Part shown: positions 16,006 through 26,415 of the stretch, piece by piece
Numbering within the stretch: the first letter of the stretch is position 1
Layout of the letters: each line of letters opens with the position of its first letter
Assembly (NCBI RefSeq): GCF_028830055.1
Contig: NZ_CP101655.1
Location: 5,849,816-5,892,451, forward strand
Source: Pseudomonas serboccidentalis
GTDB taxonomy: Bacteria; Pseudomonadota; Gammaproteobacteria; Pseudomonadales; Pseudomonadaceae
Direction: 5' to 3'
DNA length: 42,636 bases
Notes under the pieces: generated by a model
What the model was told of the DNA's origin: nothing
Database searches by the model: none
What the model saw: the letters and a program-made list of their open reading frames with translations, nothing else
Translations under genes and position numbers: made by a program

Positions 16006-19000
16006 ACATTTCGCGGCTGTTCATCCTCCGTCCGGTAGCCACTACCCTGAGCATGCTGGCCATTGTTCTGGCCGGCCTGATTGCCTATCGCCTGCTGCCG
16101 GTCTCGGCCTTGCCGCAGGTCGATTACCCGACCATCCGCGTCATGACCCTGTATCCCGGCGCCAGTCCGGACGTGATGACCAGCGCCGTGACCGCGCCGC
16201 TCGAGCGTCAGTTCGGGCAGATGCCGGGCCTGACGCAAATGGCCTCGACCAGTTCCGGTGGTGCGTCGGTGCTGACCCTGCGCTTCAGCCTCGACATCAA
16301 CATGGACGTCGCCGAGCAGCAGGTGCAGGCCGCGATCAACGCTGCGACCAACCTGTTGCCGACCGACTTGCCGGCGCCGCCGGTGTACAACAAGGTCAAC
16401 CCGGCGGACACCCCGGTGCTGACCCTGGCAATCACCTCGAAAACCATGCTGCTGCCCAAACTCAATGATCTGGTCGACACGCGCATGGCGCAGAAAATCG
16501 CCCAGATCAGCGGCGTCGGCATGGTCAGCATTGCCGGCGGTCAGCGTCAGGCGGTGCGGATCAAGGTCAACCCGGAAGCGCTGGCGGCCAACAGCCTGAA
16601 CCTGGAAGACGTGCGCACCCTGATCGGCGCGTCCAACGTCAACCAGCCCAAGGGTAACTTCGACGGCCCGACCCGGGTCTCGATGCTCGATGCCAACGAC
16701 CAACTGACCTCGCCCAAGGACTACGCCAACCTGATTCTTGCCTACAAGAACGGCGCGCCGTTGCGGCTCAAGGACGTGGCGGAAATTGTCGACGGCGCCG
16801 AAAACGAGCGTCTGGCCGCGTGGGCCAACCAGAATCAGGCGGTGCTGCTGAATATCCAGCGTCAGCCGGGCGCCAACGTGATTGAAGTGGTGGACCGGAT
16901 CAAGGCCTTGCTGCCGAGCATCACCGACAACCTGCCGGCCGGCCTCGACGTCACCGTACTCACCGACCGGACCCAGACCATCCGCGCCTCGGTCACCGAC
17001 GTGCAGCACGAACTGCTGATCGCCATCGCCCTGGTGGTGATGGTGACGTTCCTGTTTCTGCGTCGCGCCAGTGCGACGATCATTCCGTCCGTGGCGGTGC
17101 CGCTGTCGCTGATCGGTACGTTTGGCGTGATGTACCTGGCCGGGTTTTCGGTCAACAACCTGACATTGATGGCATTGACCATCGCCACCGGTTTCGTGGT
17201 CGACGATGCGATCGTGATGCTGGAGAACATTGCGCGCTTCATCGAGGAGGGCGACAGCCCGATGCAGGCCGCGCTCAAGGGCGCCAAGCAGATCGGCTTT
17301 ACCCTGATTTCCCTGACCCTGTCGCTGATCGCCGTACTGATTCCGCTGCTGTTCATGGCCGATGTGGTCGGGCGACTGTTCCGCGAGTTCGCCATCACCC
17401 TGGCGGTGGCGATCCTGATTTCTCTGGTGGTCTCGCTGACGTTGACCCCGATGATGTGCGCGCGCCTGCTCAAACGTGAGCCGCAAGCCCACGAACAGGG
17501 CCGTTTCTACCGGGCCAGCGGCGCCTTCATCGACTGGATGATCGCTGCCTACGGGCGCAAGTTGCAGTGGGTGCTCAAGCACCAGCCGCTGACCCTGCTG
17601 GTGGCCATTGGCACGCTGGCGCTGACCGTGTTCCTGTACATGGTGGTGCCCAAGGGCTTCTTTCCGGTGCAGGACACCGGGGTGATCCAGGGCATTTCCG
17701 AGGCGCCGCAGTCGATTTCCTTTGCCGCCATGGGTGAGCGTCAGCAGGCGCTGGCGAAGGTGATTCTGCAAGATCCGGCGGTGGAGAGTCTGTCGTCCTA
17801 CATCGGTGTCGACGGCGACAACGCTACGCTCAACAGCGGCCGTCTGCTGATCAACCTCAAATCCCACGGCGAGCGTGACCTCAGCGCCACCGAAGTGATC
17901 GCACGCCTGCAACCGCAACTGGACAAGCTGGTCGGTATCCGCCTGTTCATGCAGCCGGTGCAGGACCTGACCATCGAGGACCGGGTCAGTCGTACCCAGT
18001 ATCAATTCAGTATGTCGTCGCCGGACGCCGAACTGCTCAGCCAGTGGAGCGGGCGTCTGGTCGAGGCGCTGGCGCAGCGTCCGGAACTGACCGATGTTGC
18101 CAGCGACTTGCAGGACAAGGGGTTGCAGGTCTATCTGGTGATTGATCGCGATGCGGCCTCGCGCCTCGGCGTTTCGGTGCAGAACATTACCGATGCGCTG
18201 TATGACGCGTTCGGTCAGCGGCAGATTTCCACCATCTACACCCAGGCCAGCCAGTACCGCGTGGTGCTGCAGGCGCAGGCCGGGGAGAAGATCGGCCCGC
18301 AGGCGCTGGACCAGATTCACGTCAAGACCACTGACGGCGCGCAGGTGCGTCTGTCGAGTCTGGCCCACGTCGAGGAGCGTCAGGCGCAACTGGCGATCAC
18401 CCACATTGGCCAGTTCCCGGCGGTGATGATGTCGTTCAACCTCGCGCCCGGCGTGGCGCTGGGGCACGCGGTGGACATCATCGATCAGGTGCAGAAGGAC
18501 ATCGGCATGCCGATTGGCGTGCAGACCCAGTTCCAGGGCGCGGCCGAAGCATTCCAGGCCTCGCTGTCGAGCACCTTGCTGCTGATTCTGGCGGCGGTGG
18601 TGACCATGTACATCGTGCTCGGCGTGCTCTACGAGAGTTACATCCACCCGATCACCATTCTCTCGACCTTGCCCTCGGCGGCCGTGGGTGCCTTGCTGGC
18701 CTTGCTGCTCAGCGGCAATGACCTGGGGATGATCGCGATCATCGGCATCATCCTGCTGATCGGTATCGTCAAGAAGAACGCGATCATGATGATCGACTTC
18801 GCCCTCGACGCCGAACGCACCCAGGGCATGGCGCCGGAGCAGGCGATCTACCAGGCAGCGTTGCTGCGCTTCCGGCCGATCCTGATGACGACGCTGGCGG
18901 CATTGTTCGGTGCGGTGCCGTTGATGCTGGCCACCGGTTCCGGGGCTGAATTGCGTCAGCCGCTGGGTCTGGTAATGGTTGGTGGCCTGCTGGTGAGCCA

Positions 19001-19103
19001 GGTGCTGACCCTGTTTACCACGCCAGTGATCTACCTCTATTTCGACCGCCTGGGTCGGCGCTTCGGCAAGACCAATGCCGATAGCGATGAGGTGCCGGTA
19101 TGA
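16002..19103 (+). CDS. muxB: RND efflux pump permease, MuxB/MdtB-like
   Basis: A 1033-residue hydrophobe/amphiphile efflux RND transporter: twelve helices with two large periplasmic loops, driven by proton motive force. The N-terminus [20 protein letters not shown] is typical. The proton-relay aspartates are in [14 protein letters not shown] in helix 4, with the partner lysine/threonine region in helices 10-11 ([20 protein letters not shown]). Two different RND subunits encoded in tandem imply a heteromeric pump, as for MdtBC and MuxBC. It is coupled to muxA by a four-base overlap and separated from muxC by a 142-base gap filled by a REP pair. Confidence 0.93.
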   Translation: MNISRLFILRPVATTLSMLAIVLAGLIAYRLLPVSALPQVDYPTIRVMTLYPGASPDVMTSAVTAPLERQFGQMPGLTQMASTSSGGASVLTLRFSLDINMDVAEQQVQAAINAATNLLPTDLPAPPVYNKVNPADTPVLTLAITSKTMLLPKLNDLVDTRMAQKIAQISGVGMVSIAGGQRQAVRIKVNPEALAANSLNLEDVRTLIGASNVNQPKGNFDGPTRVSMLDANDQLTSPKDYANLILAYKNGAPLRLKDVAEIVDGAENERLAAWANQNQAVLLNIQRQPGANVIEVVDRIKALLPSITDNLPAGLDVTVLTDRTQTIRASVTDVQHELLIAIALVVMVTFLFLRRASATIIPSVAVPLSLIGTFGVMYLAGFSVNNLTLMALTIATGFVVDDAIVMLENIARFIEEGDSPMQAALKGAKQIGFTLISLTLSLIAVLIPLLFMADVVGRLFREFAITLAVAILISLVVSLTLTPMMCARLLKREPQAHEQGRFYRASGAFIDWMIAAYGRKLQWVLKHQPLTLLVAIGTLALTVFLYMVVPKGFFPVQDTGVIQGISEAPQSISFAAMGERQQALAKVILQDPAVESLSSYIGVDGDNATLNSGRLLINLKSHGERDLSATEVIARLQPQLDKLVGIRLFMQPVQDLTIEDRVSRTQYQFSMSSPDAELLSQWSGRLVEALAQRPELTDVASDLQDKGLQVYLVIDRDAASRLGVSVQNITDALYDAFGQRQISTIYTQASQYRVVLQAQAGEKIGPQALDQIHVKTTDGAQVRLSSLAHVEERQAQLAITHIGQFPAVMMSFNLAPGVALGHAVDIIDQVQKDIGMPIGVQTQFQGAAEAFQASLSSTLLLILAAVVTMYIVLGVLYESYIHPITILSTLPSAAVGALLALLLSGNDLGMIAIIGIILLIGIVKKNAIMMIDFALDAERTQGMAPEQAIYQAALLRFRPILMTTLAALFGAVPLMLATGSGAELRQPLGLVMVGGLLVSQVLTLFTTPVIYLYFDRLGRRFGKTNADSDEVPV

Positions 19104-19119
19104 CAGTTCGTACACATAA

Positions 19120-19217
19120 CCCCTGTAGGAGTGAGCCTGCTCGCGATGAGGCCGGCACATTCAATATCAGTGGAGGCATACACACCGCTATCGCGAGCAG
19201 GCTCACTCCTACAGGGG
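19120..19217. repeat. REP pair, family B, inside the efflux operon
   Basis: Arms CCCCTGTAGGAGTGAGCCTG and complement enclose a 45-base centre. It fills almost all of the gap between the two pump genes, within what should be one transcript, ending 28 bases before the muxC ATG. Confidence 0.87.
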
Positions 19218-19245
19218 ATTGCGGTGAAGTCGGGGATCGTGGTCA

Positions 19246-22200
19246 ATGAACCTCTCCGGTCCTTTCATCAAGCGCCCGGTCGCGACCATGCTCCTGAGCC
19301 TGGCGATCATGCTGCTCGGCGGTGTCAGCTTCGGTTTGCTGCCGGTGTCGCCCCTGCCGCAAATGGATTTCCCGGTGATCGTGGTCCAGGCCAGTCTGCC
19401 CGGCGCCAGTCCCGAGGTGATGGCGTCCACGGTGGCGACGCCGCTGGAACGCTCGTTCGGCGCGATTGCCGGCGTCAACACCATGAGCAGCCGCTCCAGC
19501 CAGGGCTCGACCCGGGTCATTCTGCAGTTTGACCTCGACCGCGACATCAACGGCGCGGCACGCGAGGTGCAGGCGGCGATCAACGCTTCGCGCAATCTGT
19601 TGCCGAGCGGGATGCGCAGCATGCCGACCTACAAGAAGGTCAATCCGTCGCAGGCGCCGATCATGGTGCTGTCGCTGACCTCGGACGTGCTGGAAAAAGG
19701 CCAGCTCTATGACCTGGCCTCGACCATCCTGTCCCAGAGCCTGTCGCAGGTGCAGGGCGTGGGCGAAGTGCAGATCGGCGGCAGTTCGTTGCCGGCGGTG
19801 CGCATCGAACTCGAACCGCAGGCGCTGAACCAGTACGGCGTGGCGCTCGACGATGTGCGCAAGACCATCGCCGGGGCCAACGTGCGCCGGCCCAAGGGCT
19901 CGGTCGAAGACGGCGAGCGCCTGTGGCAGATCCAGGCCAACGACCAGTTGGAGAAGGCCAAGGATTACGAATCGCTGATCATCCATTACAACAACGGCGC
20001 GGCCCTGCGCCTGAAGGACGTGGCCAAGGTCAGCGATGGCGTCGAAGACCGTTACAACAGCGGTTTCTTCAACGATGACGCGGCGGTGCTGCTGGTGATC
20101 AACCGCCAGGCCGGCGCCAACATCATTGAGACGGTCAACGAGATCAAGGCCCAGTTGCCGGCCCTGCAAGCGGTGCTGCCGGCCAGCGTGAAGCTGAATC
20201 TGGCGATGGACCGCTCGCCGGTGATCAAGGCCACCCTGCATGAAGCGGAAATGACCCTGCTGATCGCCGTGGCGCTGGTGATTCTGGTGGTGTTTCTGTT
20301 CCTCGGTAACTTCCGCGCCTCGCTGATTCCGACGCTGGCGGTGCCGGTGTCGCTGGTCGGCACCTTTGCGGTGATGTACCTGTATGGCTTCTCGCTGAAC
20401 AACCTGTCGCTGATGGCGCTGATTCTGGCCACCGGGCTGGTGGTGGACGATGCCATCGTGGTGCTGGAGAACATTTCCCGGCACATCGACGAAGGCATCA
20501 AACCGATGCAGGCCGCGTATCTCGGGGCCAAGGAAGTCGGCTTCACCTTGCTGTCGATGAACGTGTCGCTGGTGGCGGTATTTCTGTCGATCCTGTTCAT
20601 GGGCGGGATTGTCGAGAGTCTGTTCCGCGAGTTTTCCATCACGCTGGCGGCGGCGATCGTGGTGTCGCTGGTGGTCTCGCTGACCCTGACGCCGATGCTC
20701 TGTGCGCGCTGGCTCAAGCCGCACACACCGGGGCAGGAAAACCGTCTGCAACGCTGGAGCCGCAAGACCAACGACTGGATGGTCGGCAAGTACGCCACCA
20801 GCCTCGACTGGGTGCTGCGCCATCGGCGCCTGACCTTGCTCAGCCTGATCATCACGGTCGGGGTCAACGTCGCCCTGTACGTGGTCGTGCCCAAGACGTT
20901 CATGCCGCAGCAGGACACCGGTCAGTTGATCGGTTTCGTGCGCGGCGACGACGGCCTGTCGTTCAACGTGATGCAGCCGAAAATGGAAACCTTCCGCCGC
21001 GCCGTGCTCAAGGACGAAGCGGTGGAAAGCGTGGCCGGGTTCATCGGTGGCACCAACGGCACCAATAACGCCTTCATGCTGGTGCGCCTGAAGCCGATCA
21101 AGGAGCGCAACCTGTCGGCGCAGAAGGTCATCGAGCGGCTGCGCAAGGAAATGCCCAAGGTGCCCGGCGCCCAGTTGATGCTGATGGCGGACCAGGACCT
21201 GCAGTTCGGCGGTGGCCGCGAGCAGACCACCTCGCAATACAGCTACATCCTGCAGAGCGGTGATCTGGGGGCGTTGCGCGAGTGGTATCCGAAAGTGGTC
21301 ACCGCGCTGCGCGCACTGCCTGAACTGACGGCCATCGATGCCCGCGAAGGGCGCGGTGCGCAGCAGGTGACGCTGATTGTCGACCGCGATCAGGCCAAGC
21401 GCCTCGGCGTCGACATGAACATGGTCACGGCGGTGCTGAACAACGCCTACAGCCAGCGGCAAATCTCGACCATCTACGACAGCCTGAACCAGTATCAGGT
21501 GGTGATGGAGGTCAATCCGAAGTACGCGCAGGATCCGGTGACCCTCAAGCAAGTGCAGGTGATCACCGCTGATGGCGCACGGATTCCGCTGTCGACCATC
21601 GCCCACTACGAAAACAGCCTGGAAGACGACCGGGTCAGCCACGAAGGCCAGTTCGCCTCCGAAAGCATCGCCTTCGACATGGCCGAAGGGGTGACAGTGG
21701 AGCAGGGCAGCGCCGCGATCGAGCGGGCGATTGCCAAGGTCGGTTTGCCGGAAGAGGTGATTGCGAAAATGGCCGGCACCGCCGACGCCTTTGCCGCGAC
21801 CCAGAAGAGTCAGCCATTCATGATCCTCGGCGCGCTGCTGGCGGTGTATCTGGTGCTCGGGGTGCTCTATGAAAGCTACATTCACCCGCTGACGATTCTT
21901 TCGACGTTGCCGTCGGCCGGGGTCGGTGCGTTGCTGTCGATCTATGCGCTGGGCGGCGAGTTCAGCCTGATCTCGTTGCTCGGGCTGTTCCTGCTGATCG
22001 GTGTGGTGAAGAAAAACGCGATCCTGATGATCGACCTGGCGCTGCAACTGGAGCGCCATCAGGGCCTGTCGCCGCTGGAGTCGATCCGCAGCGCCTGCCT
22101 GCAACGACTGCGGCCGATTCTGATGACTACCCTGGCGGCGATTCTCGGTGCCTTGCCGTTGCTGCTCAGCCGGGCCGAGGGCGCAGAGATGCGCCAGCCG

Positions 22201-22353
22201 CTGGGCCTGACCATCATCGGCGGGCTGATCTTCAGCCAGGTGCTGACCCTTTACACCACCCCGGTGGTTTACCTCTATCTCGACAAGCTGCGCCACCGCT
22301 TCAACAAGTGGCGTGGCGTGCGTACTGACGCTGCTCTGGAAACTCCGCTATGA
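19246..22353 (+). CDS. muxC: RND efflux pump permease, MuxC/MdtC-like
   Basis: A 1035-residue RND pump subunit, paralogue of the preceding gene and presumed partner in a heterotrimer. N-terminus MNLSGPFIKRPVATMLLSLA; helix 4 proton-relay motif TGLVVDDAIVVLENI; C-terminal half LLGLFLLIGVVKKNAILMID; multidrug porter signatures such as VPKTFMPQQDTGQLIGF. In E. coli the B subunit is proposed to carry drugs and the C subunit protons or vice versa, and this cannot be decided here. The ribosome site is weak (GGATCGTGGTCA). The stop overlaps the opmB start by four bases. Confidence 0.93.
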   Translation: MNLSGPFIKRPVATMLLSLAIMLLGGVSFGLLPVSPLPQMDFPVIVVQASLPGASPEVMASTVATPLERSFGAIAGVNTMSSRSSQGSTRVILQFDLDRDINGAAREVQAAINASRNLLPSGMRSMPTYKKVNPSQAPIMVLSLTSDVLEKGQLYDLASTILSQSLSQVQGVGEVQIGGSSLPAVRIELEPQALNQYGVALDDVRKTIAGANVRRPKGSVEDGERLWQIQANDQLEKAKDYESLIIHYNNGAALRLKDVAKVSDGVEDRYNSGFFNDDAAVLLVINRQAGANIIETVNEIKAQLPALQAVLPASVKLNLAMDRSPVIKATLHEAEMTLLIAVALVILVVFLFLGNFRASLIPTLAVPVSLVGTFAVMYLYGFSLNNLSLMALILATGLVVDDAIVVLENISRHIDEGIKPMQAAYLGAKEVGFTLLSMNVSLVAVFLSILFMGGIVESLFREFSITLAAAIVVSLVVSLTLTPMLCARWLKPHTPGQENRLQRWSRKTNDWMVGKYATSLDWVLRHRRLTLLSLIITVGVNVALYVVVPKTFMPQQDTGQLIGFVRGDDGLSFNVMQPKMETFRRAVLKDEAVESVAGFIGGTNGTNNAFMLVRLKPIKERNLSAQKVIERLRKEMPKVPGAQLMLMADQDLQFGGGREQTTSQYSYILQSGDLGALREWYPKVVTALRALPELTAIDAREGRGAQQVTLIVDRDQAKRLGVDMNMVTAVLNNAYSQRQISTIYDSLNQYQVVMEVNPKYAQDPVTLKQVQVITADGARIPLSTIAHYENSLEDDRVSHEGQFASESIAFDMAEGVTVEQGSAAIERAIAKVGLPEEVIAKMAGTADAFAATQKSQPFMILGALLAVYLVLGVLYESYIHPLTILSTLPSAGVGALLSIYALGGEFSLISLLGLFLLIGVVKKNAILMIDLALQLERHQGLSPLESIRSACLQRLRPILMTTLAAILGALPLLLSRAEGAEMRQPLGLTIIGGLIFSQVLTLYTTPVVYLYLDKLRHRFNKWRGVRTDAALETPL

Positions 22354-23810
22354 CTGACCGTTCGCTTATCAATCTGGCCACTGTGCGGGGCTCGCGTCTG
22401 TTGAGTCTGTCGCTGTGCGTGGCGATGCTCAGTGCCTGCGCCGTCGGCCCGGACTATCAGCGCCCGCAGACCGCCGAAATCGCGCAATACAAAGAGGCCA
22501 AGGGCTGGCGTCAGGCCAACCCCAGCGACTCGCTGGCCCGCGGCGCCTGGTGGGAGCTGTATGGCGATCAGCAACTCAACGCACTGGTCGAGAAACTCAA
22601 CAGCGCCAACCAGACCGTCGCCCAGTCCGAGGCTCAGTACCGTCAGGCCCAGGCTTTGGTACGCAGTGCCCGCGGGGCGTTTTACCCGAGTGTCGACCTG
22701 AGCGTGGGCAAGACCCGCTCCAGCCAGGGCACTGGTAGTAGCAGTTCGAGCCTGAGCAGTTCTTCCAGCGGCATTCGCGACACCTACAATGCGCAGTTGG
22801 GCGTGAGTTGGGAGGCGGACATCTGGGGCAAGTTGCGTCGGGGACTTGAGGCCGACGAAGCCAGCGCCCAGGCCAGTTTTGCCGATCTGGCGGCGATGCG
22901 TCTGAGCCAGCAATCGGAACTGGTGCAGAATTACCTGCAATTGCGCGTGATCGATCAACAGAAACGCTTGCTCGAGTCGACGGTGGCGGCTTACGAAAAA
23001 TCGCTGCAAATGACCCAGAACCAGTACCGCGCAGGGATCTCCGGACGTGATGCGGTAGCGCAGGCGCAGACCCAGCTGAAAAGCACCCAGGGCGATCTGG
23101 TGGACCTGATCTGGCAGCGGGCGCAATTCGAAAACGCTATCGCGGTGCTCACCGGACAGGCACCGGCCGAGTTCAGCATCGCCGAGACCCAGAACATTCC
23201 GAACCTGCCGCAGATTCCGTTGAACCTGCCGTCGCAGTTGCTGGAACGGCGTCCGGACATCGCTTCGGCGGAACGCTCGGTGATCGCCGCCAACGCCAAC
23301 ATCGGTGTGGCAAAAGCGGCGTACTACCCGGACCTGACCCTGAGCATGAGCGGCGGTTACAGCAGCAGTACATCAAAAAACCTCCTGACGCTGCCCAACC
23401 GTTTCTGGTCGGTTGGCCCGAAACTGGACTTGCCGATCTTCGATGGCGGGATCCGTTCCGCCGAAGTCGATCGCACCGAGGCGGTGTATGACCAGACCGT
23501 CGCCAAGTATCGCCAGACCGTGCTCGACGGTTTCCGCGAGGTGGAAAACTATCTGGTGCAATTGAAGGTGTATGAGAACGAGGCGGTGGTGCGTCAAGAA
23601 GCGCTGGACGCCGCGCGCGACTCGTTGCGCCTGACCCAGAACCAGTACAAGGCCGGGTTGATCGCCTACCTCGACGTGGTGGTGGTGCAGGCCACGGCGC
23701 TGAGCAACGAGCGCACCGTCCTCAACATTCTGCAGAACCGCTTGATTGCCAGCGTGCAGTTGATCGCGGCGCTGGGCGGTGGCTGGGATGGGCAAGTGCC
23801 TGCCGAATAA
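22350..23810 (+). CDS. opmB: Outer-membrane efflux lipoprotein, OpmB/TolC-like
   Basis: A 486-residue NodT-type outer-membrane factor that forms the exit duct of the MuxABC pump. The signal peptide ends with lipobox MLSAC (lipidated C30), followed by AVGPDYQRP, the canonical OMF lipoprotein start. Two repeated halves each carry coiled-coil hairpins: QYRQAQALVRSARGAFYPSV and, near the C-terminus, YDQTVAKYRQTVLDGFREVE. ERRPDIASAERSVIAANANI is the family's central signature. Start ATG 22350 overlaps the muxC stop (ATGA). A Ser-rich loop near residues 127-142 (SSSSLSSSSS) is an expected extracellular loop position. Confidence 0.92.
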   Translation: MTDRSLINLATVRGSRLLSLSLCVAMLSACAVGPDYQRPQTAEIAQYKEAKGWRQANPSDSLARGAWWELYGDQQLNALVEKLNSANQTVAQSEAQYRQAQALVRSARGAFYPSVDLSVGKTRSSQGTGSSSSSLSSSSSGIRDTYNAQLGVSWEADIWGKLRRGLEADEASAQASFADLAAMRLSQQSELVQNYLQLRVIDQQKRLLESTVAAYEKSLQMTQNQYRAGISGRDAVAQAQTQLKSTQGDLVDLIWQRAQFENAIAVLTGQAPAEFSIAETQNIPNLPQIPLNLPSQLLERRPDIASAERSVIAANANIGVAKAAYYPDLTLSMSGGYSSSTSKNLLTLPNRFWSVGPKLDLPIFDGGIRSAEVDRTEAVYDQTVAKYRQTVLDGFREVENYLVQLKVYENEAVVRQEALDAARDSLRLTQNQYKAGLIAYLDVVVVQATALSNERTVLNILQNRLIASVQLIAALGGGWDGQVPAE

Positions 23811-23814
23811 ACTG

Positions 23815-23899
23815 TGTAGGAGCTGCGGCACGCTGCGATCCTTTGATCTTGATCTTCAAAAGCAAAGTCAAAAGATCGCAGCGTGCCGCAGCTCCTACA
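23815..23899. repeat. REP pair, family A variant
   Basis: Arms TGTAGGAGCTGCGGCACGCT and complement form a stem of about 30 bp starting five bases after the opmB stop. Relative to the family the arm reads GCGGCACGC where other copies read GCCGCAGGC, changed symmetrically in both arms. It is probably the transcript end of the efflux operon. Confidence 0.85.
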
Positions 23900-24082
23900 G
23901 GGTATTTGAGTAGCCTGTGAAGGCTGTTTCAGAGCCTTGCAGAGCGATCAAACAAGCGTTTCATCGGCTTGATGGCAAAATGATTACTTTGTCAGTGCGT
24001 TCTTCTGCGCAATCAGTACAATCGCCGCATTTTCCCGGCCGAGAATGGACGCAGTACGGCGCGGGTGGCTGCGAGAATCCCC

Positions 24083-26164
24083 ATGCTCATCGGTAATTAT
24101 TCCTTCACTCTGGTTTTCATTTCGCTGTGCGTGGCGATTCTGGCGTCGTATACGGCGCTTGATCTGACCGGGCGCATCGCCACCGCCCGTGGGCGCGCAG
24201 TGCATTTCTGGACCGCGGGCGGCGCACTGGCGATGGGCGTCGGCGTGTGGTCGATGCACTTTATCGGCATGCTCGCGTTCAAACTGCCGATCACCCTCGG
24301 TTACGACACTTCGATCACCGCGTTGTCGCTGTTGATCGCGGTGCTGTCCTGCGGGTTTGCCCTGTGGTTGGTCAGCCAGCCGAAGCTACCGATTCTGCAA
24401 TTGGCGTTTGGCGCCTTGATCATGGGCGCCGGGATCAGCACGATGCATTACACCGGCATGGCAGCGTTGCGCATGACCCCGGGGATCGATTACGACCCGA
24501 CGCTGTTCGGCGCGTCACTGCTGATCGCGATCGGGGCCTCGGCGGCAGCCTTGTGGATTGCTTTTCGCTTGCGCCAGCACTCGCCTTATGTACGCCTGAT
24601 TCGCGGTGGCGCGGCGGTGATCATGGGCATTGCCATCGTCGGCATGCACTACACCGGCATGGCTGCTGCGCAGTTTCCCGATGGCAGTTTCTGCGGCGCA
24701 ACGCTCAACGGGCTGAAGGGCAACGGCCTCGACAGTCTGGTGCTGATCACCACGCTGGCGGTGTTGTCGATCGCCTTGCTGACGTCGATCCTCGATGCTC
24801 GCCTCGAAACGCGTACGGCCGATCTGGCGCATTCGCTGACCCTGGCCAACCGCGAGCTGACCCAACTGGCGCTGCACGACACCTTGACCGGCCTGCCGAA
24901 CCGCATGCTGCTGGACGACCGGATCAATCAGGCGATGAATAAAGTCGAGGAGCAGGGTGGGTGTTTTGCGCTGATGTTCATCGATCTGGACGGTTTCAAA
25001 CCGGTCAACGATGCTTTCGGTCATCACATGGGAGACCAGTTGCTGCGCGAAGTCGGGGCCCGTCTGCGCGAGGACTTGCGCAGTCAGGACACGCTGGCAC
25101 GGATCGGCGGCGATGAATTCGTGCTGTTGGTGCGTCTGAACGAACCCAACGATGCCCTGAGCCTGGCTGCCCGCCAGGTCGGCTTGATCGGCCAGTCGTT
25201 TCGGGTGGCCGAACACGATTTGCAGATTTCCGCCAGTGTCGGCATCGCCTTGTACCCCGGCAATGGTCAGAGTGCTCAGGAGCTGTTGAGGAACGCCGAC
25301 GCGGCGATGTATCACGCCAAGGGCGGCGGCAAAAACGGTTACAGTTTTTTCGACGCATCGATGAACAACAACGCGCGCAAGCAACTGCAACTGTTGCAAG
25401 ACCTGCGTGCGGCGCTGGAGCACAATCAGTTCTGCCTGCATTACCAACCCAAGTTCGATGCCGCCAACGGCCGTCCGGTTGGCGCCGAAGCGCTCCTGCG
25501 CTGGCAGCACCCGACCCAGGGCATGTTGCTGCCGGACAAGTTCATCGATCTGGCGGAGAAGACCGGCGTGATCATCGCCATCGGCGAATGGGTGCTCAAC
25601 GAGGCCTGCCGGCAGATGCGCGAATGGTACGTGCTCGGCTACACCGAGTGGCGCATCGCGGTGAACCTGTCGGCGCTGCAGTTCTGCCACGCGGGGCTGG
25701 TGCAGAGCGTGGCCAAGGCGCTGGCGACGCACCATTTGCCGGCCAACAGCCTGACCCTGGAAATCACTGAAACCACCGCCATGAGCGACGCCGATGCGAG
25801 CATGACCGTGTTGCAGGAGTTGTCGGACATGGGCGTCGACCTGTCGATCGACGACTTCGGCACCGGCTATTCGAGCCTGATGTACCTCAAGCGGTTGCCG
25901 GCCAACGAGCTGAAGATTGATCGTGGGTTTGTCCGGGATCTGGAGCATGACAGCGACGATGCGGCGATTGTCTCGGCGATTGTCGCGTTGGGGCAGGCGC
26001 TTGGATTGCGCATTGTTGCTGAAGGTGTCGAGACCGGTGTGCAGCAGGCGTTTCTGACTGAACTGGGGTGTGATTCTTTGCAGGGTTATCTGCTGGGGCA
26101 TCCGATGCCAGCGGAAAAATTCATGCAGGATATTGCGCGGGTTGAGCAACAGGCGGTGGTCTGA
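24083..26164 (+). CDS. MHYT-GGDEF-EAL membrane protein (c-di-GMP turnover)
   Basis: A 693-residue inner-membrane protein with a seven-helix MHYT sensor domain (residues 1-240; motifs MHFIGM, MHYTGM, MHYTGM proposed to bind copper and sense a diatomic gas), a GGDEF domain with intact GGDEF at 342-346, and an EAL domain with intact EAL at 469-471, LEITETT and DDFGTGYSSL. It could therefore make and break c-di-GMP. Layout and N-terminus (NYSFTLVFISLCVAILASYT) resemble P. aeruginosa MucR and NbdA. Start ATG 24083 is preferred to a GTG at 24065 by family alignment from memory. It stands alone. Confidence 0.92.
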   Translation: MLIGNYSFTLVFISLCVAILASYTALDLTGRIATARGRAVHFWTAGGALAMGVGVWSMHFIGMLAFKLPITLGYDTSITALSLLIAVLSCGFALWLVSQPKLPILQLAFGALIMGAGISTMHYTGMAALRMTPGIDYDPTLFGASLLIAIGASAAALWIAFRLRQHSPYVRLIRGGAAVIMGIAIVGMHYTGMAAAQFPDGSFCGATLNGLKGNGLDSLVLITTLAVLSIALLTSILDARLETRTADLAHSLTLANRELTQLALHDTLTGLPNRMLLDDRINQAMNKVEEQGGCFALMFIDLDGFKPVNDAFGHHMGDQLLREVGARLREDLRSQDTLARIGGDEFVLLVRLNEPNDALSLAARQVGLIGQSFRVAEHDLQISASVGIALYPGNGQSAQELLRNADAAMYHAKGGGKNGYSFFDASMNNNARKQLQLLQDLRAALEHNQFCLHYQPKFDAANGRPVGAEALLRWQHPTQGMLLPDKFIDLAEKTGVIIAIGEWVLNEACRQMREWYVLGYTEWRIAVNLSALQFCHAGLVQSVAKALATHHLPANSLTLEITETTAMSDADASMTVLQELSDMGVDLSIDDFGTGYSSLMYLKRLPANELKIDRGFVRDLEHDSDDAAIVSAIVALGQALGLRIVAEGVETGVQQAFLTELGCDSLQGYLLGHPMPAEKFMQDIARVEQQAVV

Positions 26165-26191
26165 CTCCACACTGAGCCGAGGCCAGAAAAA

Positions 26192-26293
26192 TCTGTGGCG
26201 AGGGAGCTTGCTCCCGTTGGGTCGCGAAGCTACCCCTCTTTTAAAACATGGGCCTGCTGCGCAGGCCAGCGGGAGCAAGCTCCCTAGCCACAA
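26192..26293. repeat. REP pair, family C variant
   Basis: Arms CTGTGGCGAGGGAGCTTGCT and AGCGGGAGCAAGCTCCCTAG face each other around 50 bases, just past the MHYT-protein stop and before the SDR gene. The left arm is close to the copies at 6292 and 28726. Confidence 0.8.
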
Positions 26294-26415
26294 AGGCACT
26301 GCAACGTCGAAACTGCGTGAGCGCTCAAGCCTTTGACACAGCCCATGCAAAACCCGTGAATGACGGTTATTCTTCCACCCGACTGTTACGTGTGCATTTT
26401 GGGGGAAGGGCCAGC

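Noticed and set aside
15738..19160. Very long open frame on the minus strand across muxB
   Set aside because: Composition is His/Arg/Gln-rich with no domains, typical of the antisense frame of a GC-rich gene; the plus strand encodes a full RND pump.
19243..22296. Long minus-strand open frame across muxC
   Set aside because: Same antisense pattern; the plus strand is an intact RND pump with motifs.
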